From the NCBI GenBank assembly GCA_030690315.1, contig JAUYGY010000047.1, positions 1 to 44,778 on the forward strand: 44,778 nucleotides of DNA, given 5' to 3'. Under the pieces are notes generated by a model. The model had not been told where the DNA came from, searched no databases, and saw only the letters and a list, made by a program, of their open reading frames with translations. Positions within the stretch are counted from its first letter, which is position 1. Every line of letters begins with the position of its first letter. Source of the stretch: Aequorivita sp. (GTDB lineage Bacteria > Bacteroidota > Bacteroidia > Flavobacteriales > Flavobacteriaceae). The position numbers and the translations under genes are program-made. Below, in pieces: positions 16,519 through 24,187 of this stretch.

Positions 16519-16941
16519 ATGAATTATAAAATTACATATTTACTTTTTTCTCTTTTAGTTGTTTCCTGCGACAAACCCAATCCCGAGGAACAAAAACAAA
16601 ACCTCAGCGGCTATTGGGAAATAAAAACGGTGGAAATGCCGAATGGTGAAAAAAAGGAATTCAATATAAATACGGTTGTTGATTATATTGAAATGAAAGG
16701 CGACAGCGGTTCACGAACGAAACTTACACCGAAATTTGACGGCACTTTCAACACCAATGGCATTTCAGAAGACTTTACTTTGAAAATTGAGGAGGACAGT
16801 TTGCGGATGTATTACAAAACCCCTTTTGACGAATGGAAAGAAACCGTGATTAAAGCAAAAGATAGTACGTTAACCGTGAAAAATAGAGATAATAAAATTT
16901 ACACTTATAACAAATTTAGAAAGTTCGATTTTAAGGAATGA
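16519..16941 (+). CDS. Small lipoprotein, lipocalin-like
   Basis: 140 residues with a lipobox at C17 (LLVVSC) after a short hydrophobic segment. The mature part is an eight-or-so strand beta-rich domain (LSGYWEIKTVEMPNGEKK, FDGTFNTNGISEDFTL, WKETVIKAKDSTLTVKNR, each part of longer blocks) that resembles the lipocalin-like DUF4488/DUF5004-type domains of Bacteroidetes lipoproteins. It lies between recF and the DciA-type gene. The function is unknown. The TGA stop is itself the first base triplet of a TGATGAC-type array. Confidence 0.7.
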   Translation: MNYKITYLLFSLLVVSCDKPNPEEQKQNLSGYWEIKTVEMPNGEKKEFNINTVVDYIEMKGDSGSRTKLTPKFDGTFNTNGISEDFTLKIEEDSLRMYYKTPFDEWKETVIKAKDSTLTVKNRDNKIYTYNKFRKFDFKE

Positions 16942-17022
16942 TGCTTGATGACGGATGACGAAGCTAAAAACTACAATTAATGTATCCTAAACTCCTAAAC
17001 CATTAAACTTTTAAACTTTTTC
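16939..17022. repeat. Two short tandem arrays (TGATGAC heptamers; period-8 TTAAACT units)
   Basis: TGATGCT, TGATGAC and GGATGAC follow each other at 16939-16959 and include the lipoprotein stop codon. A second array with period 8 (nnTAAACT) lies at about 16985-17020, just before the next ATG. Confidence 0.6.
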
Positions 17023-17026
17023 AAAA

Positions 17027-17323
17027 ATGGCAAAACGACACGCAGAAAACATATCAATTGGAGATGCTTTAAAAGAATTTATTGGCACAAACCGTTTGGA
17101 AAAAGGTTTGGACAAAGTGAATGCCAAAGAAGCGTGGGATTCGGTTATGGGCGTAGCGATTTCAAAATATACTACAGATGTTACATTGGATCGCGATACA
17201 CTTTATGTGCAGCTTTCCTCTTCGGTTTTGCGCGAGGAATTGAGTTATGGCAAAGAAAAAATCATTAAGCTGTTGAATGGGGAATTGGGGAAAGAGTTGA
17301 TAAAAAAATTGATTTTACGCTAA
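17027..17323 (+). CDS. DUF721/DciA family protein
   Basis: 98 residues, starting MAKRHAENISIGDALKEF. The domain is the DUF721/DciA type: an N-terminal helical AWDSVMG segment, then DTLYVQLSSSVLREELSYGKEKIIKLLN (given in pieces: TLYVQLSSSVLREEL, KEKIIKLLN). In other bacteria DciA recruits the replicative helicase DnaB, and DUF721 genes often lie next to recF. That context is seen here too, with one lipoprotein gene between, so a replication role is plausible but inferred. Confidence 0.85.
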   Translation: MAKRHAENISIGDALKEFIGTNRLEKGLDKVNAKEAWDSVMGVAISKYTTDVTLDRDTLYVQLSSSVLREELSYGKEKIIKLLNGELGKELIKKLILR

Positions 17324-17368
17324 ATAAACAAATTGAAATAATCCCAAGTATTTTAATCCAAATATTCC

Positions 17369-17376
17369 TAAATTTG
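17369..17376 (+). promoter_or_regulatory. -7 promoter element of the toxin-antitoxin pair
   Basis: TAAATTTG matches TAnnTTTG and lies 15 bases before the antitoxin ATG at 17392. Confidence 0.5.
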
Positions 17377-17391
17377 AAATAAATCTTTGAT

Positions 17392-17625
17392 ATGAAAACC
17401 CTTAAACTTGAAATCAGCAATAAAATTTACGACAAGATATTGTGGTTATTACAGCAATTCAACTCAGAAGACGTAAAAGTTATTGAAGAGAATCATATTG
17501 AGAAAGAGTATCTTTCAAAAGAACTTGAAAAAATTGATAATGGCACCTCTCAGTTTATCTCAATAGAAGAATTAGACAAAGTAATGGAAGAAAGGATTTC
17601 AAAGTATGAAAATAAAAATCCTTGA
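17392..17625 (+). CDS. Antitoxin of a ParE/RelE-type pair
   Basis: 77 residues, acidic and helical, starting MKTLKLEISNKIYDKILWLL and ending ISKYENKNP; the middle holds LEKIDNGTSQFISIEELDKVMEERI (described in part). The N-terminal strand-helix resembles a ribbon-helix-helix-like dimerisation segment and the C-terminal helix is the expected toxin-wrapping part. It overlaps the toxin gene by 20 bases, so translation is coupled. Type II antitoxins repress their own promoter; a -7 box lies at 17369-17376. Confidence 0.8.
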   Translation: MKTLKLEISNKIYDKILWLLQQFNSEDVKVIEENHIEKEYLSKELEKIDNGTSQFISIEELDKVMEERISKYENKNP

Positions 17626-17887
17626 TAGCTTTTCAATAAAATTAACAGACCAAGTTGAGTTCATTGCATTAGACAAACCTTATGCGACGAGAAAATTTAA
17701 AAAAGACGTTCTCAATTCTTTAAAAGAATTAGAAGTTTTGCCCTACAAACATAGAAAATCCATTTATTTTGAAGATGAAAATATAAGAGATTTAATTTTT
17801 AAAGGATATACAATTGTATACAGAATCAAGCCGAGAGAAGAAATAATTGAAGTTTTCGGTTTTATCAAATTCAAACAGTTTCTATAA
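17606..17887 (+). CDS. Type II toxin, RelE/ParE family
   Basis: 93 residues with the RelE/ParE fold pattern: N-terminal helical SIKLTDQVEFIALDKPYATRKF region (part shown), a middle LKELEVLPYKHRKSIYFEDENIRDLI and C-terminal beta strands FKGYTIVYRIKPREEIIEVFGF. RelE-type members cut mRNA on the ribosome and ParE-type members poison gyrase; this one cannot be assigned to either by sight. It is the second gene of the pair and is followed at once by a bidirectional terminator. Confidence 0.85.
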   Translation: MKIKILDSFSIKLTDQVEFIALDKPYATRKFKKDVLNSLKELEVLPYKHRKSIYFEDENIRDLIFKGYTIVYRIKPREEIIEVFGFIKFKQFL

Positions 17888-17915
17888 AAAACGCCTCCCA
17901 AATGGAAGGCGTTTT
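17888..17915. terminator. Bidirectional terminator between the toxin gene and ndk
   Basis: Perfect 9-bp arms AAAACGCCT (17888-17896) and AGGCGTTTT (17907-17915) with a ten-base loop, starting right after the toxin stop; it can serve both converging genes. Confidence 0.8.
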
Positions 17916-17939
17916 CAGTATAAAATATTTCGTAAATGC

Positions 17940-18359
17940 CTAAAACATTTCGCGACCTGCAAAATGGAAAGCACCTTCAATAGCTGCATTTTCATCGCTA
18001 TCACTTCCGTGAACTGCGTTTTCGCCAATGGAAGCTGCGTATAATTTACGGATGGTCCCTTCAGCTGCATCAGCTGGGTTGGTAGCACCAATTAATGTAC
18101 GGAAATCCTCCACTGCATTTTCTTTTTCAAGAATTGCCGCAACGATTGGTCCGCGCGTCATATATTCTACCAATTCGCCATAAAATGGGCGGGCACTGTG
18201 AACTGCATAAAATGCTTGGGCATCCTGTGTAGTCATGTGGGTAAGTTTCAACGCTACGATTCTAAAACCCGAGGCGCTTATTTTGTCAAGAATGGCGCCT
18301 ATGTGTCCTTTTTCAACCGCATCTGGCTTTAACATTGTGAATGTTCTGTCTGTTCTCAT
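17940..18359 (-). CDS. ndk: Nucleoside diphosphate kinase
   Basis: 139 residues. It transfers the gamma phosphate between nucleoside triphosphates and diphosphates through a phosphohistidine. Active H117 lies in NAVHGSDS; the start [13 protein letters not shown] and the RPFY / TRGP motifs are typical, as is the length. A -7 box (TATTTTTG, 18380-18387) precedes it by about 20 bases. Monocistronic, facing the toxin-antitoxin pair. Confidence 0.96.
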   Translation of the reverse strand: MRTDRTFTMLKPDAVEKGHIGAILDKISASGFRIVALKLTHMTTQDAQAFYAVHSARPFYGELVEYMTRGPIVAAILEKENAVEDFRTLIGATNPADAAEGTIRKLYAASIGENAVHGSDSDENAAIEGAFHFAGREMF

Positions 18360-18379
18360 TGTGTCTTTTAAAATTTCGG

Positions 18380-18387
18380 CAAAAATA
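18380..18387 (-). promoter_or_regulatory. -7 promoter element of ndk
   Basis: TATTTTTG on the minus strand, exact TAnnTTTG match, about 20 bases before the ATG at 18359. Confidence 0.6.
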
Positions 18388-18400
18388 CTATTTATAGTTT

Positions 18401-18504
18401 AAAGCCCAAAGTATAAAGCTCAAAGAAAATCATATATGAAAAAATATATTGCAAATAATAAAAACAATAGAAACAATAGTATCAATAGCATCAATAGCAT
18501 CACC
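18401..18504. repeat. Two arrays between ndk and the DHH gene
   Basis: Four heptamer units of type AAAGnnn at 18401-18428, and a period-9 array of CAATAGTAT/CAATAGCAT words at about 18465-18504. Confidence 0.6.
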
Positions 18505-18537
18505 TTTACCACCATTGTAGTTTTATAGCCATTGTTG

Positions 18538-18545
18538 TATCTTCG
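18538..18545 (+). promoter_or_regulatory. -7 promoter element, TAnnTTCG variant, of the nrnA-like gene
   Basis: TATCTTCG is one base from TAnnTTTG and ends six bases before the ATG at 18552, implying a leader of only a few bases. Confidence 0.45.
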
Positions 18546-18551
18546 CACCCT

Positions 18552-19574
18552 ATGAATGAAGAAACTACCCAGATTGTAAAAAAACTGCTCACTTCCCCAC
18601 AAAAAATTGCAATTGTGGGCCATAAAAATCCCGATGGTGACGCGGTTGGTTCTTGTTTGGGACTTTCCTTTTTTCTGAAAAGTTTGGGGCACACCACCAC
18701 AGTAATAATGCCCAACGATTTTCCTGATTTTCTGAAATGGTTGCCGGGATACGAGGAAATCGTTATTTACGAAAAAGAAGTGCAGAAAAGTACACAGGTA
18801 TTTGAAAGTGCTAATTTGATTTTTACATTAGATTTCAACAGTTTGGATAGAGTTGGCGAGCTGCAAACGGTTTTGGAAAATGCAACTGCAAAATTTGTGT
18901 TGATAGACCATCATCAGCAACCCGCAGATTATGCGGTGGCAACCTATAGCGATGTGAAAATGAGTTCCACTTCCGAAATGGTGTTCCATTTTATGGATGC
19001 TCTGGGCCAAGCGAAAAAACTTTCAAAAGAAATAGCCGTAAATCTCTACACGGGAATTATGACAGATACCGGCTCGTTCCGCTTCTCCTCCACTAGCCCG
19101 ACTACACATAGGGTTGCTGCAAAATTGATTGAAGCTGGTGCCGAAAGTGCGGTTATAAACCAAAACATATACGACACCAACAGCCCCGAAAGTATGAAAC
19201 TTTTAGGCGTAGCATTAAATAATTTGGTTATTCTGCCTGAATTTCATACGGCATACATTACAATGACACAAAAAGAATTGGACGAACACAATTTTAAAAA
19301 AGGTGATACTGAAGGTTTTGTGAATTATGCACTTTCAGTGAAAGGAGTAGTTTTTGCTGCCATCTTTATTGAAAACAAACAGGAGAATTTGGTGAAAATT
19401 TCATTCAGAAGCAAAGACGATTTTTCGGTGAACGATTTTGCCCGTAACCATTACAGCGGTGGCGGACACATTAATGCTGCCGGGGGAAAAAGTTCGCAAT
19501 CTCTTAACAAAACAATAAACGAATTTATTAGTATCTTGCCCCGTTATAAAAACGCACTTTCAAATGCTTCATAA
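18552..19574 (+). CDS. DHH/DHHA1 phosphoesterase, NrnA-like (oligoribonuclease / pAp phosphatase)
   Basis: 340 residues. DHH domain: GHKNPDGDAVGSCLGL, TLDFNSLDRVG, LIDHHQQP, MTDTGSFRF. DHHA1 domain: the final SGGGHINAAGG. NrnA-type enzymes degrade short oligoribonucleotides and can dephosphorylate 3'-phosphoadenosine 5'-phosphate; activity is by family. It is the first gene of the operon with gldI (11-base overlap) and the PPIase. Length is usual. Confidence 0.92.
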   Translation: MNEETTQIVKKLLTSPQKIAIVGHKNPDGDAVGSCLGLSFFLKSLGHTTTVIMPNDFPDFLKWLPGYEEIVIYEKEVQKSTQVFESANLIFTLDFNSLDRVGELQTVLENATAKFVLIDHHQQPADYAVATYSDVKMSSTSEMVFHFMDALGQAKKLSKEIAVNLYTGIMTDTGSFRFSSTSPTTHRVAAKLIEAGAESAVINQNIYDTNSPESMKLLGVALNNLVILPEFHTAYITMTQKELDEHNFKKGDTEGFVNYALSVKGVVFAAIFIENKQENLVKISFRSKDDFSVNDFARNHYSGGGHINAAGGKSSQSLNKTINEFISILPRYKNALSNAS

Positions 19575-20118
19575 GCTGTTTTATATTTTACTTTTTTCAG
19601 CCTTAATCGGTTCATGTAAGAGCCCTGAAGCTAGGCGCCCTCTGCAAAGTCATTCAGGAACCTTTATTAAGGAATCTGCAGAACGGAACAAAAAAATTTA
19701 CGAAGAGGAGAAAAGTTATATTGAAAAAATCATAGCAAAGGATTCTACCCACGACTATATTTCCTCCGAAAACGGGTTTTGGTATTTTTATAATCAACGC
19801 GATACTACAACCACCGAAATGCCCGATTTGGGTGATGTGGTAAAATTTACCTACGATATTAAAGACTTAAACGGCAGCGTTATTCTTTCAGAAAAAGAGA
19901 ACGGCCTGCAACAATACAAGGTGGACCAAAGCAACCAAGAGCTTATTTCTGGCGTTCGCGAGGGCATAAAACTTATGAAGGAAGGCGAAACAGTAACCTT
20001 CCTTTTTCCTTCCTATAAAGCGTTTGGCTATTATGGGATTGAAGAAAAACTCGGCACCAATATTCCGGTGCAGAGCACTGTAACTTTACACTCAATTGAA
20101 CAATCAAACGAAAATTAA
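19564..20118 (+). CDS. gldI: Gliding motility lipoprotein GldI (FKBP-type PPIase)
   Basis: 184 residues with a lipobox at C18 (ALIGSC). An FKBP domain occupies about 85-180 (LGDVVKFTYDIKDLNG, ELISGVREGIKLMKEGE, FLFPSYKAFGYYG, IPVQSTVTLHSIE). In Flavobacterium GldI is a periplasm-facing lipoprotein needed for gliding, probably by folding Gld/T9SS parts. It overlaps the DHH gene by 11 bases and is 7 bases before the fused PPIase, an arrangement usual in the family. The presence agrees with the four T9SS cargo genes here, but does not prove gliding. Confidence 0.92.
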   Translation: MLHKLFYILLFSALIGSCKSPEARRPLQSHSGTFIKESAERNKKIYEEEKSYIEKIIAKDSTHDYISSENGFWYFYNQRDTTTTEMPDLGDVVKFTYDIKDLNGSVILSEKENGLQQYKVDQSNQELISGVREGIKLMKEGETVTFLFPSYKAFGYYGIEEKLGTNIPVQSTVTLHSIEQSNEN

Positions 20119-20125
20119 TTAAACA

Positions 20126-21232
20126 ATGAAAAAACTAACATTTTTATTTTTATTTCTTACGCTTGCATTTGCGTCTTGCCAGGAAAAATATCCTGATTTG
20201 AAAGACGGCGTGTATGCTGAATTTATTACGAACAAAGGAACCTTTGTTGCCAAATTGAAAAACGAAAGCGCTCCGCTAACGGTTTCAAACTTTGTTGCTC
20301 TCGCAGAAGGCACAAACGGAATGGTAGATTCTCTTCACAAAGGAAAACGTTTTTATGACGGGCTAACCTTCCACCGAATTATCAAGGATTTTATGATACA
20401 AGGCGGTGATCCAAAAGGAGATGGCAGCGGTAGTCCAGGATATGCGTTTCCTGATGAGATTACTGACACTATCCGTTTCAGCAAAAAAGGACTTTTGGCA
20501 ATGGCAAATTCTGGCCCGGGAACAAACGGTAGCCAATTTTTTATCACTTTAAAAGAAACTCCTTGGTTAGACGGTCGCCACACAATTTTTGGCGAAATAG
20601 TAATCGGGCAGGAAGTTGTAGATTCTATCGGAAACCTTGAAACCGAAAAGCCGGGCGACAAGCCAAAAGAGCCTGTTACTATTACATCTATTACTATTAT
20701 CAACAAAGGCGATGTAAAAGTTCCTTATTTCACTGAAGAAATGGGTAAACTTGAAAAAGAAAAGAAAGAAAAAGAAGAACGCATCAATAAAGTAGCAGCT
20801 TCACAGGCGGAAGAGCTAAATGCACTTAGAGCAAAAGCAGACTCACTTCCTTCAGGAGTTAAAATTTATTTTAATGAAAAAGGAACAGGACCACAACCAA
20901 AACAAGGTGATAAGATTTTGATGAACTATGCCGGTTACCTTACAGATGGACATATGTTTGACTCAAACATATTGTCTAACGCTGAACGATTTGAAATGGT
21001 TGATGAAATGCGCAAAGCTGCACAACAATACACACCAGTACCAACAGATTACAGCACAGAAGCACAACTTATTCCAGGTTTCCGCGAAGGACTGTTGAAT
21101 ATGAAAGTGGGAGACAAAGCGACCGTTTTTATCCCAGCACATTTAGCCTATGGCAAAAGAGGAATTCCAGGAGTTATCCCTCCAGATTCTGAATTGATCT
21201 TTAATCTTGAAATAGTTGAGATAGTTCAATAA
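20126..21232 (+). CDS. Dual-domain peptidyl-prolyl isomerase lipoprotein (cyclophilin + FKBP)
   Basis: 368 residues, lipobox C18 (AFASCQE). Residues about 30-195 are a cyclophilin (FHRIIKDFMIQGGDPKGDGSG in part, LAMANSGPGTNGSQFFITL, WLDGRHTIFGEIVIG); a charged helical linker rich in K and E (about 205-240) leads to an FKBP domain (about 250-368: KQGDKILMNYAGYLTDG, LIPGFREGLLNMKVGDK, YGKRGIPGVIPP). Both catalyse cis-trans proline isomerisation; placed outside the cytoplasm it should assist envelope protein folding with GldI. Cyclophilin/FKBP fusions are known as dual-family immunophilins. A strong terminator follows. Confidence 0.93.
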   Translation: MKKLTFLFLFLTLAFASCQEKYPDLKDGVYAEFITNKGTFVAKLKNESAPLTVSNFVALAEGTNGMVDSLHKGKRFYDGLTFHRIIKDFMIQGGDPKGDGSGSPGYAFPDEITDTIRFSKKGLLAMANSGPGTNGSQFFITLKETPWLDGRHTIFGEIVIGQEVVDSIGNLETEKPGDKPKEPVTITSITIINKGDVKVPYFTEEMGKLEKEKKEKEERINKVAASQAEELNALRAKADSLPSGVKIYFNEKGTGPQPKQGDKILMNYAGYLTDGHMFDSNILSNAERFEMVDEMRKAAQQYTPVPTDYSTEAQLIPGFREGLLNMKVGDKATVFIPAHLAYGKRGIPGVIPPDSELIFNLEIVEIVQ

Positions 21233-21252
21233 TTTCAGTTTAAATTAAATAC

Positions 21253-21291
21253 AAAAGAGGAAGCAGTTTTAAATTGGTTCCTCTTTTTTTT
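21253..21291 (+). terminator. Terminator after the fused PPIase gene
   Basis: Perfect 10-bp arms AAAAGAGGAA (21253-21262) and TTCCTCTTTT (21278-21287) followed by more T; it sits 20 bases after the stop. Confidence 0.85.
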
Positions 21292-21378
21292 GAATCAAGA
21301 TACAAGAACCAAGAAGAAAGACTGATTACATTTTTAATCATATTGAAAACCTGTCTTGATTCTTAACTCTTGGTTCTT
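21292..21378. repeat. Inverted word pairs AATCAAGA / AAGAACCAAG between PPIase and pepD genes
   Basis: GAATCAAGA (21292-21300) recurs inverted at 21354-21362 and AAGAACCAAG (21304-21313) recurs inverted at 21369-21378. Because the order is not nested, this is an inverted array with the same words rather than a single hairpin. Confidence 0.55.
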
Positions 21379-21382
21379 CGGT

Positions 21383-22834
21383 CTATTTCTTCGGAATGTT
21401 CTTTAAAATTTCCAATACAAATTCCCAGTATTTTTGAGCGGATGAAATACTAGCGCGCTCATCGGGAGAATGCGCTCCTTTAATGGTTGGCCCAAAAGAA
21501 ATCATATCCATTTCTGGATAATTTTGGCCCAAAATACCACATTCCAATCCGGCGTGGCAGGCAGCAACGTTTGCCTTTGCACCGTTCATTTTTTCGTAAA
21601 GACTGTCTAAAACCTTCAAAATGGGACTATCCATATTTGGTGCCCATCCGGGATAATCACCCGCGAGTTTTGCTTTGTAACCCGCCAGTTCAAAAACAGA
21701 AGTAAGCGCGTTTGCCAAAACATCTTTGGAAGATTCCACAGAGCTTCGGGTTAAACATTCAATTTTAATACTTCCGTTTTCGACAGAAACTTTCGCGATA
21801 TTGTTTGAAGTCTCAACCAAATCCTCAATATCTGGACTCATTCGGTAAACGCCGTTGTGGGCTGCATTCATTGCGTTCAAAAATATTTTTTGTGCGTCAA
21901 TATTCATCACTTTCGTAAAAGTTTCGTCGCTTTTTTTAGCAGTAATGGAAAGGTTTGGTTCTAAAGATTTGTATTCGGAAAGAATATCCATTTTCATCTT
22001 ATCAAAAGCAGCAAGAAATTTTTCTTCCGAAGAAACCACAACATTAGCAACACTTTCGCGAGGAATGGCATTGCGAAGACTTCCGCCTTCAAGTTTCGCC
22101 AACTGCATAAAATCCTTCGTAGCGAAAAGCAAACGATTCATCAATTTGTTCGCGTTGCCCAAACCTTTTATAATGTCCATTCCACTGTGGCCGCCGTTTA
22201 ATCCTTTCACTTGAATAGTGAAGGTTGGGGCATTTTGTGGGGCATCAGTTTCCGCATATGTTCCCGTTGCCGTAACATCAACTCCCCCGGCGCAGCCCAC
22301 GCCAATTTCATCATCCTCTTCTGTGTCTAGATTTAAAAGAATATCGCCTTTTAGCAAACCACCTTTTAGGCCTTTGGCGCCCGTCATTCCTGTTTCCTCA
22401 TCTATTGTGAAAAGTGCCTCGATTGCGGGATGTTGAATTTCATTGCTTTCCAGAATGGCCATAATTGTTGCAACACCCAAACCGTTATCTGCGCCAAGCG
22501 TGGTACCTTTTGCACGAACCCAATCGCCATCAACAACCATTTCAATTCCTTGGGTATCAAAATTAAAATTAGTGTCGCCATTTTTTTGGTGAACCATATC
22601 CAAATGGCTCTGTAGAACCACAACTTTGCGGTCTTCCATTCCTTTTGTTGCGGGTTTGCGGATTATCACGTTGCCCACTTCATCTTCCATAGTTTCCAAA
22701 CCGAGATTCTTTCCGAATACTTTCATAAAAGCAATAACGCGTTCCTCTTTTTTTGAAGGGCGCGGCACGGCGTTCAGGTCTGCAAATTTGTTCCAAAGGG
22801 CTTTGGGTTCAAGGTTTCTTATTTCTGTGTTCAT
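21383..22834 (-). CDS. pepD: Aminoacyl-histidine dipeptidase (M20 family)
   Basis: 483 residues. It is a cytoplasmic zinc dipeptidase that cleaves Xaa-His and other dipeptides. Metal-site motifs are all visible: LQSHLDMVHQ, LGADNGLGVA, TIDEETGMTGA, LNLDTEEDDE, and the late AACHAGLECG. The lid/dimerisation insert (about 200-390) is present and the length fits PepD. It diverges from the DUF3810 gene across a long inverted repeat; no clear -7 box was found. Confidence 0.94.
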   Translation of the reverse strand: MNTEIRNLEPKALWNKFADLNAVPRPSKKEERVIAFMKVFGKNLGLETMEDEVGNVIIRKPATKGMEDRKVVVLQSHLDMVHQKNGDTNFNFDTQGIEMVVDGDWVRAKGTTLGADNGLGVATIMAILESNEIQHPAIEALFTIDEETGMTGAKGLKGGLLKGDILLNLDTEEDDEIGVGCAGGVDVTATGTYAETDAPQNAPTFTIQVKGLNGGHSGMDIIKGLGNANKLMNRLLFATKDFMQLAKLEGGSLRNAIPRESVANVVVSSEEKFLAAFDKMKMDILSEYKSLEPNLSITAKKSDETFTKVMNIDAQKIFLNAMNAAHNGVYRMSPDIEDLVETSNNIAKVSVENGSIKIECLTRSSVESSKDVLANALTSVFELAGYKAKLAGDYPGWAPNMDSPILKVLDSLYEKMNGAKANVAACHAGLECGILGQNYPEMDMISFGPTIKGAHSPDERASISSAQKYWEFVLEILKNIPKK

Positions 22835-22860
22835 TGTTTGTGTTTTTTTGCTGTGAAATG

Positions 22861-22962
22861 GTTTACCACGAATACACGAATATTTTTGTTTTTTTGTAGT
22901 ATTTCTTCGAAATACTACGAATACCGATAATTAGAAAAAACATTCGTGAATTCGTGGTAAAC
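22861..22962. repeat. Long nested inverted repeat in the pepD / DUF3810 divergent region
   Basis: Outer arms of 21 bp (22861-22881 and 22942-22962, one mismatch; core CACGAATACACGAAT) enclose an inner hairpin GTAGTATTT (22896-22904) / AAATACTAC (22910-22918). The outer word recurs at 236-251. It could fold as an extended stem in either leader. Confidence 0.8.
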
Positions 22963-23023
22963 TCCCCACAAAATTACCTTTTTTCACCCGCTATAAAAAT
23001 TATGTGGAGAAAGAATTCCTTTG

Positions 23024-23031
23024 TATGTTTG
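23024..23031 (+). promoter_or_regulatory. -7 promoter element of the DUF3810 gene, leaderless type
   Basis: TATGTTTG matches TAnnTTTG and ends four bases before the ATG at 23036, so transcription should start at or next to the start codon. Confidence 0.5.
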
Positions 23032-23035
23032 GATT

Positions 23036-24103
23036 ATGCAAAAAAGAACCTCGGCATTCCTCACTATATTCCTAATTGTGCAGATAATTGCACTCCAGGT
23101 TTTAAAGCATTTCCCTGAATTTGTTGAAAAATATTACAGCCTCGGAGTTTATCCGTGGATTTCAAAAATGTCGCGGTACATTTTTGGGTGGGTGCCTTTT
23201 TCGGTGGGTGATTTGTTTTATTTGTTGATAGCCATTGTAGCCATTCGCTGGCTTTATAAAAATGTGAAAAGACTTCGGAATGACCAAGTGAGCTTTGTTG
23301 TGGATATTCTGGCAGCGGTTTCAGTTGTATATTTTATGTTTCATGTGCTTTGGGGATTTAATTATTACAGACTTCCGTTACACCAATCGCTGAAGTTGGA
23401 GAGCGATTATACCACTGAACAACTCCTCAATACAACATATCGATTTATTGAAAAAAGCAACGCGATGCACCGCGAATTGGGTTTTGCAGATAGCGTGAAA
23501 ATTGAATTGCCTTATACGCAAAAAGAAATGTTTAAAAAAACATTGAATGGCTATGAAAATCTAGAGAAGGAATTTCCGCAACTTGCCATTTCACCCAGAA
23601 GCATTAAAAAAAGTGGGTGGAGTTTGGGGCTTACGATTATGGGTTACAGCGGATACTTAAATCCATTTTCAGGCGAAGCGCAGGTAAATAATCTCATCAC
23701 GACCTACAAATTTCCGGTGGTGGCTTGCCACGAAGAAGCGCATCAAATAGGCTATGCCGCAGAAAACGAAGCCAATTTTCTCGCCACACTTTCAACATTG
23801 CACAATGACGATAAGTATATGCAATATGCAGGTTATATTTTTACGCTGCGTTATTTAATAAATGAAATAGCCCGGCGGGATGAGGCAAAATACTACGAAA
23901 TTACAACTACCATAAATCCCGGTATTCTGGAAAGCTATAAGGAAATGCGCGATTTTTGGGAAAGTTATCAAAATCCATTGGAAGACTTTTCAAAAATATT
24001 TTGGGACAACTTTTTAAAAGCAAACAACCAAAGCCGTGGAATCATGAGTTATGATTATATGGTGGCTTTGGTTGTTAATTATTATGAGGATAAACCTTTG
24101 TGA
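23036..24103 (+). CDS. DUF3810 membrane protein with a zinc-protease-like HEEAH motif
   Basis: 355 residues from the ATG at 23036 (MQKRTSAFL); a TTG five codons upstream lies inside the -7 box and is rejected. Three hydrophobic segments fill the first 110 residues, followed by a soluble domain. H232-E-E-A-H236 in VACHEEAHQIGYAAENEANF, with Glu residues about 6-9 further on, has the H-E-x-x-H plus downstream Glu arrangement of gluzincin metallopeptidases, so a membrane-anchored metalloprotease is possible. This is inferred from the motif; the family is known only as DUF3810. Single gene. Confidence 0.85.
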   Translation: MQKRTSAFLTIFLIVQIIALQVLKHFPEFVEKYYSLGVYPWISKMSRYIFGWVPFSVGDLFYLLIAIVAIRWLYKNVKRLRNDQVSFVVDILAAVSVVYFMFHVLWGFNYYRLPLHQSLKLESDYTTEQLLNTTYRFIEKSNAMHRELGFADSVKIELPYTQKEMFKKTLNGYENLEKEFPQLAISPRSIKKSGWSLGLTIMGYSGYLNPFSGEAQVNNLITTYKFPVVACHEEAHQIGYAAENEANFLATLSTLHNDDKYMQYAGYIFTLRYLINEIARRDEAKYYEITTTINPGILESYKEMRDFWESYQNPLEDFSKIFWDNFLKANNQSRGIMSYDYMVALVVNYYEDKPL

Positions 24104-24187
24104 AAACGAAATCGAAAACGAAATCGAGATCGAAAGCGAGTTTCAAGAATTTTATAAATGAATACTGAACACTGAATACTGATTACT
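24102..24187. repeat. Period-6 and heptamer arrays between DUF3810 and DUF6503-type genes
   Basis: GAAAAC/GAAATC units (period 6) at 24102-24140, then TACTGAA heptamers at 24163-24187 that run into the stop codon of the minus-strand lipoprotein gene (24186-24188). Confidence 0.65.
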
